A model generated the notes under the pieces. That model saw only the letters and a list, made by a program, of their open reading frames with translations. It was not told the origin of the DNA and did no database searches. Positions 1-10,854 of a stretch of 64,000 nucleotides of DNA are shown one piece after another; positions within the stretch are counted from its first letter, which is position 1; each line of letters starts with the position of its first letter. Made by a program: the position numbers and the translations under genes. The DNA comes from Pampus argenteus. Lineage: Eukaryota; Chordata; Actinopteri; Scombriformes; Stromateidae. The stretch spans positions 18,908,001 to 18,972,000 of the forward strand of contig CM072876.1 of the NCBI GenBank assembly GCA_036937835.1. Reading direction: 5' to 3'.

Positions 1-83
1 TACAAATGTTACAGTAAAAGCTGCAGGAAGCTCTCAGAAGTGAGTTTTGTGCTCCTAATCATTAGAAATCAGTTACTTGTTGA

Positions 84-261
84 TGGCAAACATGGTTTTG
101 ATTGAAAATATTGCTCCTTGTTTAAGAAAAACTGTAGTTGTCAGTTTTGGCCTTCTCTCGCAGAGAGAAAGCTATTTTTACAAATGTTACAGTAACAGCT
201 GCAGGAAGCTCTCAGAAGTGAGTTTTGTGCTCCTAATCATTAGAAATCAGTTACTTGTTGA
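84..261 (+). repeat. Representative long (178-bp) monomer, GGCC/GCA loop type
   Basis: Reference copy for one long subtype. Nine bases (TCTCTCGCA) follow position 70, giving TTCTCTC-GCA-GAGAGAA, a 7-bp-arm hairpin with a 3-nt loop. It is preceded by GGCC. Related loops are GTA and ACA in the forward arm, and TGC, TGT and TAC as read in the reverse arm. Position 104 is C in this copy, making CAGCTG next to the PstI site. Confidence 0.95.
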
Positions 262-2142
262 TGGCAAACATGGTTTTGATTGAAAATATTGCTTGTTGTT
301 TAAGAAAAACTGTAGTTGTCAGTTTTGGCCTGAGAGAAAGCTAGTTTTACAAATGTTACAGTAACAGCTGCAGGAAGCTCTCAGAAGTGAGTTTTGTGCT
401 CCTAATCATTAGAAATCAGTTACTTGTTGATGGCACACATGGTTTTGATTGAAAATATTGCTTGTTGTTTAAGAAAAACTGCAGTTGTCAGTTTTGGCCT
501 GAGAGAAAGCTATTTTTTACAAATGTTACAGTAAAAACTGCAGGAAGCTCTCAGAAGTAAGTTTTGTGCTCCCAATCATTAGAAATCAGTTACTTGTTGA
601 TGGCAAACATGGTTTTGATTGAAAATATTGCTTGTTGTTTAAGAAAAACTGTAGTTGTCAGTTTTGGCCTGAGAGAAAGCTATTTTTACAAATGTTACAG
701 TAAAAGCTGCAGGAAGCTCTCAGAAGTGAGTTTTGTGGTCCTAATCATTAGAAATCAGTTACTTGTTGATGGCAAACATGGTTTTGATTGAAAATATTGC
801 TCCTTGTTTAAGAAAAACTGTAGTTGTCAGTTTTGGCCTGAGAGAAAGCTATTTTTACAAATGTTACAGTAAAAGCTGCAGGAAGCTCTCAGAAGTGAGT
901 TTTGTGCTCCTAATCATTAGAAATCAGTTACTTGTTGATGGCAAACATGGTTTTGATTGAAAATATTGCTCCTTGTTTAAGAAAAACTGTAGTTGTCAGT
1001 TTTGGCCTAAGAGAAAGCTATTTTAACAAATGTTACAGTAAAAGCTGCAGGAAGCTCTCAGAAGTGAGTTTTGTGCTCCTAATCATTAGAAATCAGTTAC
1101 TTGATGATAGCACACATGGTTTTGATTGAAAATATTGCTTGTTGTTTAAGAAAAACTGTAGTTGTCAGTTTTGGCCTGAGAGAAAGCTATTTTTTACAAA
1201 TGTTACAGTAAAAACTGCAGGAAGCTCTCAGAAGTAAGTTTTGTGCTCCTAATCATTAGAAATCAGTTACTTGTTGATGGCAAACATGGTTTTGATTGAA
1301 AATATTGCTTGTTGTTTAAGAAAAACTGTAGTTGTCAGTTTTGGCCTGAGAGAAAGCTATTTTTACAAATGTTACAGTAAAAGCTGCAGGAAGCTCTCAG
1401 AAGTGAGTTTTGTGCTCCTAATCATTAGAAATCAGTTACTTGTTGATGGCAAACATGGTTTTGATTGAAAATATTGCTCCTTGTTTAAGAAAAACTGTAG
1501 TTGTTAGTTTTGGCCTTCTCTCACAGAGAGAAAGCTATTTTTTACAAATGTTACAGTAACAGCTGCAGGAAGCTCTCAGAAGTGAGTTTTGTGCTCCTAA
1601 TCATTAGAAATCAGTTACTTGTTGATGGCAAACATGGTTTTGATTGAAAATATTGCTTGTTGTTTAAGAAAAACTGTAGTTGTCAGTTTTGGCCTGAGAG
1701 AAAGCTAGTTTTACAAATGTTACAGTAAAAGCTGCAGGAAGCTCTCAGAAGTGAGTTTTGTGCTCCTAATCATTAGAAATCAGTTACTTGTTGATGGCAA
1801 ACATGGTTTTGATTGAAAATATTGCTCCTTGTTTAAGAAAAACTGTAGTTGTCAGTTTTGGCCTTCTCTCACAGAGAGAAAGCTATTTTTTACAAATGTT
1901 ACAGTAAAAGCTGGAGGAAGCTCTCAGAAGTGAGTTTTTTGGTCCAAATCATTAGAAATCAGTTACTTGTTGATGGCAAACATGGTTTTGATTGAAAATC
2001 TTGCTCCTTGTTTAAGAAAAACTGTAGTTGTCAGTTTGGGCCTGAGAGAAAGCTATTTTTACAAATGTTACAGTAAAAGCTGCAGGAAGCTCTCAGAAGT
2101 GAGTTTTGTGCTCCTAATCATTAGAAATCAGTTACTTGTTGA

Positions 2143-2311
2143 TGGCAAACATGGTTTTGATTGAAAATATTGCTCCTTGTTTAAGAAAAACTGTAGTTGT
2201 CAGTTTTGGCCTGAGAGAAAGCTATTTTTACAAATGTTACAGTAAAAGCTGCAGGAAGCTCTCAGAAGTGAGTTTTGTGCTCCTAATCATTAGAAATCAG
2301 TTACTTGTTGA
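2143..2311 (+). repeat. Representative short (169-bp) monomer
   Basis: Reference copy for the short form, close to the family consensus. It holds CTCCTTG at 31-37, GGCCTGAGAG at 66-75 without the 9-bp block, CTGCAG at 107-112, TGTGCTCC at 134-141 and CTAATCATTAG at 141-151. CTGAGAG (69-75) and CTCTCAG (117-123) form a 7-bp inverted repeat 41 bases apart. It contains no CpG. Hand count gives 59 G+C in 169 bases. Confidence 0.95.
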
Positions 2312-2350
2312 TGGCAAACATGGTTTTGATTGAAAATATTGCTTGTTTTT

Positions 2351-2361
2351 AAAAAAAAAAA
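2351..2361 (+). repeat. A-tract variant monomer, 11 A
   Basis: The usual TTTAAGAAAAACTGTAG is replaced by TTTTT, then 11 A, then GGAGTTGTAAG. This is a lineage marker shared by the 2084-bp and 2253-bp HOR copies. Confidence 0.95.
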
Positions 2362-4265
2362 GGAGTTGTAAGTTTTGGCCTGAGAGAAAGCTATTTTTAC
2401 AAATGTTACAGTAAAAGCTGCAGGAAGCTCTCAGAAGTGAGTTTTGTGCTCCTAATCATTAGAAATCAGTTACTTGATGATAGCACACATGGTTTTGATT
2501 GAAAATATTGCTCCTTGTTTTAGAAAAACTGTAGTTGTCAGTTTTGGCCTTCTCTCGTAGAGAGAAAGCTATTTTTTACAAATGTTACAGTAAAATCTGC
2601 AGGAAGCTCTCAGAATTGAGTTTTTTGGTCCTAATCATTAGAAATCAGTTACTTGTTGATGGCAAACATGGTTTTGATTGAAAATATTGCTCCTTGTTTA
2701 AGAAAAACTGTATTTGTCAGTTTTGGCCTTCTCTCGCAGAGAGAAAGCTATTTTTTACAAATGTTACAGTAACAGCTGCAGGAAGCTCTCAGAAGTGAGT
2801 TTTGTGCTCCTAATCATTAGAAATCAGTTACTTGTTGATGGCAAACATGGTTTTGATTGAAAATATTGCTTGTTGTTTAAGAAAAACTGTAGTTGTCAGT
2901 TTTGGCCTGAGAGAAAGCTATTTTTACAAATGTTACAGTAAAAGCTGCAGGAAGCTCTCAGAAGTGAGTTTTGTGCTCCTTATCATTAGAAATCAGTTAC
3001 TTGTTGATGGCAAACATGGTTTTGATTGAAAATATTGCTCCTTGCTTAAGAAAAACTGTAGTTGTCAGTTTTGGTCTTCTCTCGCAGAGAGAAAGCTATT
3101 TTTACAAATGTTACAGTAACAGCTGCAGGAAGCTCTCAGAAGTGAGTTTTGTGCTCCTAATCATTAGAAATTAGTTACCTGTTGATGGCAAACATGGTTT
3201 TGATTGAAAATATTGCTTGTTGTTTAAGAAAAACTGTAGTTGTCAGTTTTGGCCTGAGAGAAAGCTATTTTTACAAATGTTACAGTAAAAGCTGCAGGAA
3301 GCTCTCAGAAGTGAGTTTTGTGCTCCTAATCATTAGAAATCAGTTACTTGTTGATGGCAAACATGGTTTTGATTGAAAATATTGCTCCTTGTTTAAGAAA
3401 AACTGTAGTTGTCAGTTTTGGCCTTCTCTCGTAGAGAGAAAGCTATTTTTACAAATGTTACAGTAAAAGCTGCAGGAAGCTCTCAGAAGTGAGTTTTTTG
3501 GTCCTAATCATTAGAAATCAGTTACTTGTTGATGGCAAACATGGTTTTGATTGAAAATATTGCTCCTTGTTTAAGAAAAACTGTAGTTGTCAGTTTTGAC
3601 CTTCTTCTCGCTTAGAGAAAGCTATTTTACAAATGTTACAGTAAAAGCTGCAGGAAGCTCTCAGAAGTGAGTTTTGTGCTCCTAATCATTAGAAATCAGT
3701 TACTTGTTGATGGCAAACATGGTTTTGATTGAAAATATTGCTCCTTGTTTAAGAAAAACTGTAGTTGTCAGTTTTGGCCTTCTCTCACAGAGAGAAAGCT
3801 ATTTTTACAAATGTTACAGTAAAAGCTGGAGGAAGCTCTCAGAAGTGAGTTTTTTGGTCCAAATCATTAGAAATCAGTTACTTGTTGATGGCAAACATGG
3901 TTTTGATTGAAAATCTTGCTCCTTGTTTAAGAAAAACTGTAGTTGTCAGTTTGGGCCTGAGAGAAAGCTATTTTTACAAATGTTACAGTAAAAGCTGCAG
4001 GAAGCTCTCAGAAGTGAGTTTTGTGCTCCTAATCATTAGAAATCAGTTACTTGTTGATGGCAAACATGGTTTTGATTGAAAATATTGCTCCTTGTTTAAG
4101 AAAAACTGTAGTTGTCAGTTTTGGCCTGAGAGAAAGCTATTTTTACAAATGTTACAGTAAAAGCTGCAGGAAGCTCTCAGAAGTGAGTTTTGTGCTCCTA
4201 ATCATTAGAAATCAGTTACTTGTTGATGGCAAACATGGTTTTGATTGAAAATATTGCTTGTTTTT

Positions 4266-4276
4266 AAAAAAAAAAA
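4266..4276 (+). repeat. A-tract variant monomer, 11 A
   Basis: Same variant as at 2351, in the second 2084-bp HOR copy, with the same A number. Confidence 0.95.
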
Positions 4277-6339
4277 GGAGTTGTAAGTTTTGGCCTGAGA
4301 GAAAGCTATTTTTACAAATGTTACAGTAAAAGCTGCAGGAAGCTCTCAGAAGTGAGTTTTGTGCTCCTAATCATTAGAAATCAGTTACTTGATGATAGCA
4401 CACATGGTTTTGATTGAAAATATTGCTCCTTGTTTTAGAAAAACTGTAGTTGTCAGTTTTGGCCTTCTCTCGTAGAGAGAAAGCTATTTTTTACAAATGT
4501 TACAGTAAAATCTGCAGGAAGCTCTCAGAATTGAGTTTTTTGGTCCTAATCATTAGAAATCAGTTACTTGTTGATGGCAAACATGGTTTTGATTGAAAAT
4601 ATTGCTCCTTGTTTAAGAAAAACTGTAGTTGTCAGTTTTGGCCTGAGAGAAAGCTATTTTTACAAATGGTACAGTAACAGCTGCAGGAAGCTCTCAGAAG
4701 TGAGTTTTGTGCTCCTAATCATTAGAAATCAGTTACTTGTTGATGGCAAACATGGTTTTGATTGAAAATATTGCTCCTTGTTTAAGAAAAACTGTATTTG
4801 TCAGTTTTGGCCTTCTCTCGCAGAGAGAAAGCTATTTTTTACAAATGTTACAGTAACAGCTGCAGGAAGCTCTCAGAAGTGAGTTTTGTGCTCCTAATCA
4901 TTAGAAATCAGTTACTTGTTGATGGCAAACATGGTTTTGATTGAAAATATTGCTTGTTGTTTAAGAAAAACTGTAGTTGTCAGTTTTGGCCTGAGAGAAA
5001 GCTATTTTTACAAATGTTACAGTAAAAGCTGCAGGAAGCTCTCAGAAGTGAGTTTTGTGCTCCTTATCATTAGAAATCAGTTACTTGTTGATGGCAAACA
5101 TGGTTTTGATTGAAAATATTGCTCCTTGCTTAAGAAAAACTGTAGTTGTCAGTTTTGGTCTTCTCTCGCAGAGAGAAAGCTATTTTTACAAATGTTACAG
5201 TAACAGCTGCAGGAAGCTCTCAGAAGTGAGTTTTGTGCTCCTAATCATTAGAAATTAGTTACCTGTTGATGGCAAACATGGTTTTGATTGAAAATATTGC
5301 TTGTTGTTTAAGAAAAACTGTAGTTGTCAGTTTTGGCCTGAGAGAAAGCTATTTTTACAAATGTTACAGTAAAAGCTGCAGGAAGCTCTCAGAAGTGAGT
5401 TTTGTGCTCCTAATCATTAGAAATCAGTTACTTGTTGATGGCAAACATGGTTTTGATTGAAAATATTGCTCCTTGTTTAAGAAAAACTGTAGTTGTCAGT
5501 TTTGGCCTTCTCTCGTAGAGAGAAAGCTATTTTTACAAATGTTACAGTAAAAGCTGCAGGAAGCTCTCAGAAGTGAGTTTTTTGGTCCTAATCATTAGAA
5601 ATCAGTTACTTGTTGATGGCAAACATGGTTTTGATTGAAAATATTGCTCCTTGTTTAAGAAAAACTGTAGTTGTCAGTTTTGACCTTCTTCTCGCTTAGA
5701 GAAAGCTATTTTACAAATGTTACAGTAAAAGCTGCAGGAAGCTCTCAGAAGTGAGTTTTGTGCTCCTAATCATTAGAAATCAGTTACTTGTTGATGGCAA
5801 ACATGGTTTTGATTGAAAATATTGCTCCTTGTTTAAGAAAAACTGTAGTTGTCAGTTTTGGCCTTCTCTCACAGAGAGAAAGCTATTTTTACAAATGTTA
5901 CAGTAAAAGCTGGAGGAAGCTCTCAGAAGTGAGTTTTTTGGTCCAAATCATTAGAAATCAGTTACTTGTTGATGGCAAACATGGTTTTGATTGAAAATCT
6001 TGCTCCTTGTTTAAGAAAAACTGTAGTTGTCAGTTTGGGCCTGAGAGAAAGCTATTTTTACAAATGTTACAGTAAAAGCTGCAGGAAGCTCTCAGAAGTG
6101 AGTTTTGTGCTCCTAATCATTAGAAATCAGTTACTTGTTGATGGCAAACATGGTTTTGATTGAAAATATTGCTCCTTGTTTAAGAAAAACTGTAGTTGTC
6201 AGTTTTGGCCTGAGAGAAAGCTATTTTTACAAATGTTACAGTAAAAGCTGCAGGAAGCTCTCAGAAGTGAGTTTTGTGCTCCTAATCATTAGAAATCAGT
6301 TACTTGTTGATGGCAAACATGGTTTTGATTGAAAATATT

Positions 6340-7733
6340 GCTTGTTGTTTAAGAAAAAAAAGGAGTTGTAAGTTTTGGCCTGAGAGAAAGCTATTTTTTA
6401 CAAATGTTACAGTAAAAGCTGCAGGAAGCTCTCAGAAGTGAGTTTTGTGCTCCTAATCATTAGAAATCAGTTACTTGATGATAGCACACATGGTTTTGAT
6501 TGAAAATATTGCTCCTTGTTTTAGAAAAACTGTAGTTGTCAGTTTTGGCCTTCTCTCGCAGAGAGAAAGCTATTTTTACAAATGTTACAGTAAAAGCTGC
6601 AGGAAGCTCTCAGAAGTGAGTTTTTTGGTCCTAATCATTAGAAATCAGTTACTTGTTGATGGCAAACATGGTTTTGATTGAAAATATTGCTCCTTGTTTA
6701 AGAAAAACTGTAGTTGTCAGTTTTGACCTTCTCTCGCTGAGAGAAAGCTATTTTTACAAATGTTACTTTAAAAGCTGCAGGAAGCTCTAAGAAGTGAGTT
6801 TTGTGCTCCTTATCATTAGAAATCAGTTACTTGTTGATGGCAAACATGGTTTTGATTTAAAATATTGCTTGTTGTTTAAGAAAAACTGTAGTTGTCAGTT
6901 TTGACCTTCTCTCGCTTAGAGAAAGCTATTTTTACAAATGTTACAGTAAAAGCTGCAGGAAGCTCTCAGAAGTGAGTTTTTTGGTCCTAATCATTAGAAA
7001 TCAGTTACTTGTTGATGGCAAACATGGTTTTGATTGAAAATATTGCTCCGTGTTTAAGAAAAACTGTAGTTGTCAGTTTTGGCCTTCTCTCGCAGAGAGA
7101 AAGCTATTTTTTACAAATGTTACAGTAACAGCTGCAGGAAGCTCTCAGAAGTGAGTTTTGTGCTCCTAATCATTAGACATCAGTTACTTGTTGATGGCAA
7201 ACATGGTTTTGATTGAAAATATTGCTTGTTGTTTTAGAAAAACTGTAGTTGTCAGTTTTGGCCTGAGAGAAAGCTATTTTTACAAATGTTACAGTAAAAG
7301 CTGCAGGAAGCTCTCAGAAGTGAGTTTTGTGCTCCTTATCATTAGAAATCAGTTACTTGTTGATGGCAAACATGGTTTTGATTGAAAATATTGCTCCTTG
7401 CTTAAGAAAAACTGTAGTTGTCAGTTTTGGCCTTCTCTCGCAGAGAGAAAGCTATTTTTACAAATGTTACAGTAACAGCTGCAGGAAGCTCTCAGAAGTG
7501 AGTTTTGTGCTCCTAATCATTAGAAATTAGTTACCTGTTGATGGCAAACATGGTTTTGATTGAAAATATTGCTTGTTGTTTAAGAAAAACTGTAGTTGTC
7601 AGTTTTGGCCTGAGAGAAAGCTATTTTTACAAATGTTACAGTAAAAGCTGCAGGAAGCTCTCAGAAGTGAGTTTTGTGCTCCTAATCATTAGAAATCAGT
7701 TACTTGTTGATGGCAAACATGGTTTTGATTGAA
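6340..7733 (+). repeat. Segment duplicated at about 12608-14003
   Basis: Both segments run through the A-tract monomer, the GATGATAGCACACATGG variant, the TTACTTTAAAAG / GATTTAAAATATTG pair, GCTCCGTG and ATTAGACATCAG in the same order, at an offset of about 6270 bp. Similarity stops at 7733, where one copy continues GAACATCTTG and the other GAAAATATTG. Confidence 0.8.
6354..6361 (+). repeat. A-tract variant monomer, interrupted form with 8 A
   Basis: This copy reads TTTAAG, then 8 A, then GGAG. It keeps the G that interrupts the run in ordinary monomers, so it looks like the form closest to the ancestor of the A-tract variant. Confidence 0.93.
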
Positions 7734-8410
7734 CATCTTGCTCCTTGTTTAAGAAAAACTGTAGTTGTCAGTTTTGACCTTCTTCTCGCATAGAGAAAGC
7801 TATTTTTACAAATGTTACAGTAACAGCTGCAGGAAGCTCTCAGAAGTGAGTTTTGTGCTCCTAATCATTAGAAATTAGTTACCTGTTGATGGCAAACATG
7901 GTTTTGATTGAAAATATTGCTTGTTGTTTAAGAAAAACTGTAGTTGTCAGTTTTGGCCTGAGAGAAAGCTATTTTTACAAATGTTACAGTAAAAGCTGCA
8001 GGAAGCTCTCAGAAGTGAGTTTTGTGCTCCTAATCATTAGAAATCAGTTACTTGTTGATGGCAAACATGGTTTTGATTGAACATCTTGCTCCTTGTTTAA
8101 GAAAAACTGTAGTTGTCAGTTTTGACCTTCTTCTCGCAGAGAGAAAGCTATTTTTACAAATGTTACAGTAACAGCTGCAGGAAGCTCTCAGAAGTGAGTT
8201 TTGTGCTCCTAATCATTAGAAATTAGTTACCTGTTGATGGCAAACATGGTTTTGATTGAAAATATTGCTTGTTGTTTAAGAAAAACTGTAGTTGTCAGTT
8301 TTGGCCTGAGAGAAAGCTATTTTTACAAATGTTACAGTAAAAGCTGCAGGAAGCTCTCAGAAGTGAGTTTTGTGCTCCTAATCATTAGAAATCAGTTACT
8401 TGTTGATGGC
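7542..8410 (+). repeat. 348-bp dimer local amplification
   Basis: A short monomer preceded by AATTAGTTACC occurs at 7542, 7890 and 8238, exactly 348 bp apart. The companion long monomer, marked by GAACATCTTGCTCC and a variant CTTCTTCTCGCA block, follows the first two. The third is followed by a different monomer. This is a recent two-and-a-half-copy tandem step inside the larger HOR. Confidence 0.88.
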
Positions 8411-9520
8411 AAACATGGTTTTGATTGAAAATATTGCTCCTTGTTTAAGAAAAACTGTAGTTGTCAGTTTTGGCCTTCTCTCGTAGAGAGAAAGCTATTT
8501 TTACAAATGTTACAGTAAAAGCTGCAGGAAGCTCTCAGAAGTGAGTTTTTTGGTCCTAATCATTAGAAATCAGTTACTTGTTGATGGCAAACATGGTTTT
8601 GATTGAAAATATTGCTCCTTGTTTAAGAAAAACTGTAGTTGTCAGTTTTGACCTTCTTCTCGCTTAGAGAAAGCTATTTTACAAATGTTACAGTAAAAGC
8701 TGCAGGAAGCTCTCAGAAGTGAGTTTTTTGGTCCTAATCATTAGAAATCAGTTACTTGTTGATGGCAAACATGGTTTTGATTGAAAATATTGCTCCTTGT
8801 TTAAGAAAAACTGTAGTTGTCAGTTTTGGCCTTCTCTCGCAGAGAGAAAGCTATTTTTACAAATGTTACAGTAACAGCTGCAGGAAGCTTTCAGAAGTGA
8901 GTTTTGTGCTCCTAATCATTAGAAATCAGTTACTTGTTGATGGCAAACATGGTTTTGATTGAAAATATTGCTTGTTGTTTAAGAAAAACTGTAGTTGTCA
9001 GTTTTGGCCTGAGAGAAAGCTATTTTTACAAATGTTACAGTAAAAGCTGCAGGAAGCTCTCAGAAGTGAGTTTTGTGCTCCTTATCATTAGAAATCAGTT
9101 ACTTGTTGATGGCAAACATGGTTTTGATTGAAAATATTGCTCCTTGCTTAAGAAAAACTGTAGTTGTCAGTTTTGGCCTTCTCTCGCAGAGAGAAAGCTA
9201 TTTTTACAAATGTTACAGTAACAGCTGCAGGAAGCTCTCAGAAGTGAGTTTTGTGCTCCTAATCATTAGAAATTAGTTACCTGTTGATGGCAAACATGGT
9301 TTTGATTGAAAATATTGCTTGTTGTTTAAGAAAAACTGTAGTTGTCAGTTTTGGCCTGAGAGAAAGCTATTTTTACAAATGTTACAGTAAAAGCTGCAGG
9401 AAGCTCTCAGAAGTGAGTTTTGTGCTCCTAATCATTAGAAATCAGTTACTTGTTGATGGCAAACATGGTTTTGATTGAAAATATTGCTCCTTGTTTAAGA
9501 AAAACTGTAGTTGTCAGTTT
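8145..9520 (+). repeat. Segment duplicated at about 13720-15096
   Basis: Monomers recur in the same order at an offset of 5575 bp with only scattered differences, for example GTGAGTTT versus GTGAGGTTT near 9070 and 14645. The later copy is joined directly to the segment that matches 10.7 kb onward, so the two duplications meet at about 15.09 kb. Confidence 0.82.
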
Positions 9521-10368
9521 TGGCCTTCTCTCGTAGAGAGAAAGCTATTTTTACAAATGTTACAGTAAAAGCTGCAGGAAGCTCTCAGAAGTGAGTTTTT
9601 TGGTCCTAATCATTAGAAATCAGTTACTTGTTGATGGCAAACATGGTTTTGATTGAACATCTTGCTCCTTGTTTAAGAAAAACTGTAGTTGTCAGTTTTG
9701 ACCTTCTTCTCGCTTAGAGAAAGCTATTTTACAAATGTTACAGTAAAAGCTGCAGGAAGCTCTCAGAAGTGAGTTTTGTGCTCCTAATCATTAGAAATCA
9801 GTTACTTGTTGATGGCAAACATGGTTTTGATTGAAAATATTGCTCCTTGTTTAAGAAAAACTGTAGTTGTCAGTTTTGGCCTTCTCTCACAGAGAGAAAG
9901 CTATTTTTACAAATGTTACAGTAAAAGCTGGAGGAAGCTCTCAGAAGTGAGTTTTTTGGTCCAAATCATTAGAAATCAGTTACTTGTTGATGGCAAACAT
10001 GGTTTTGATTGAAAATCTTGCTCCTTGTTTAAGAAAAACTGTAGTTGTCAGTTTGGGCCTGAGAGAAAGCTATTTTTACAAATGTTACAGTAAAAGCTGC
10101 AGGAAGCTCTCAGAAGTGAGTTTTGTGCTCCTAATCATTAGAAATCAGTTACTTGTTGATGGCAAACATGGTTTTGATTGAAAACATTGCTCCTTGTTTA
10201 AGAAAAACTGTAGTTGTCAGTTTTGGCCTGAGAGAAAGCTATTTTTACAAATGTTACAGTAAAAGCTGCAGGAAGCTCTCAGAAGTGAGTTTTGTGCTCC
10301 TAATCATTAGAAATCAGTTACTTGTTGATGGCAAACATGGTTTTGATTGAAAATATTGCTTGTTGTTT

Positions 10369-10378
10369 AAAAAAAAAA
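10369..10378 (+). repeat. A-tract variant monomer, 10 A
   Basis: Same variant with TTT, then 10 A, then GGAG. The interrupting G is lost. Confidence 0.95.
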
Positions 10379-10676
10379 GGAGTTGTAAGTTTTGGCCTGA
10401 GAGAAAGCTATTTTTACAAATGTTACAGTAAAAGCTGCAGGAAGCTCTCAGAAGTGAGTTTTGTGCTCCTAATCATTAGAAATCAGTTACTTGATGATAG
10501 CACACATGGTTTTGATTGAAAATATTACTCCTTGTTTTAGAAAAACTGTAGTTGTCAGTTTTGGCCTTCTCTCGCAGAGAGAAAGCTATTTTTTACAAAT
10601 GTTACAGTAAAATCTGCAGGAAGCTCTCAGAAGTGAGTTTTTTGGTCCTAATCATTAGAAATCAGTTACTTGTTGA

Positions 10677-10854
10677 TGGCAAACATGGTTTTGATTGAAA
10701 ATATTGCTCCTTGTTTAAGAAAAACTGTAGTTGTCAGTTTTGACCTTCTCTCGCTGAGAGAAAGCTATTTTTACAAATGTTACTTTAAAAGCTGCAGGAA
10801 GCTCTCAGAAGTGAGTTTTGTGCTCCTTATCATTAGAAATCAGTTACTTGTTGA
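10677..10854 (+). repeat. Representative long (178-bp) monomer, GACC/GCT loop type
   Basis: Reference copy for the second long subtype. The inserted nine bases are TCTCTCGCT and the preceding tetranucleotide is GACC rather than GGCC. The hairpin is TTCTCTC-GCT-GAGAGAA. The block lies between two CT dinucleotides, so slippage between them would give the short form exactly. This copy also has the TTACTTTAAAAG marker. The subtype dominates the long monomers of the reverse arm, where it reads CAGCGAGAG or CAGTGAGAG. Confidence 0.93.

Larger units (their letters stand above)
1720..6540 (+). repeat. 2084-bp HOR, one 11-monomer copy, one 12-monomer copy and a partial copy
   Basis: Variants at x recur at x+2084 from about 3635 to 6540, including GCTGGAGG, CTTCTTCTCGCTTAG, CTTATCATT and the A-tract monomer. 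The first copy (about 1720-3630) has an offset of about 1915 because it lacks one 169-bp monomer that is present near 4575-4743. The third copy is lost by divergence after about 6540. The full unit is 12 monomers, about half of them long. Boundaries are approximate because the monomers are so alike. Confidence 0.85.
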
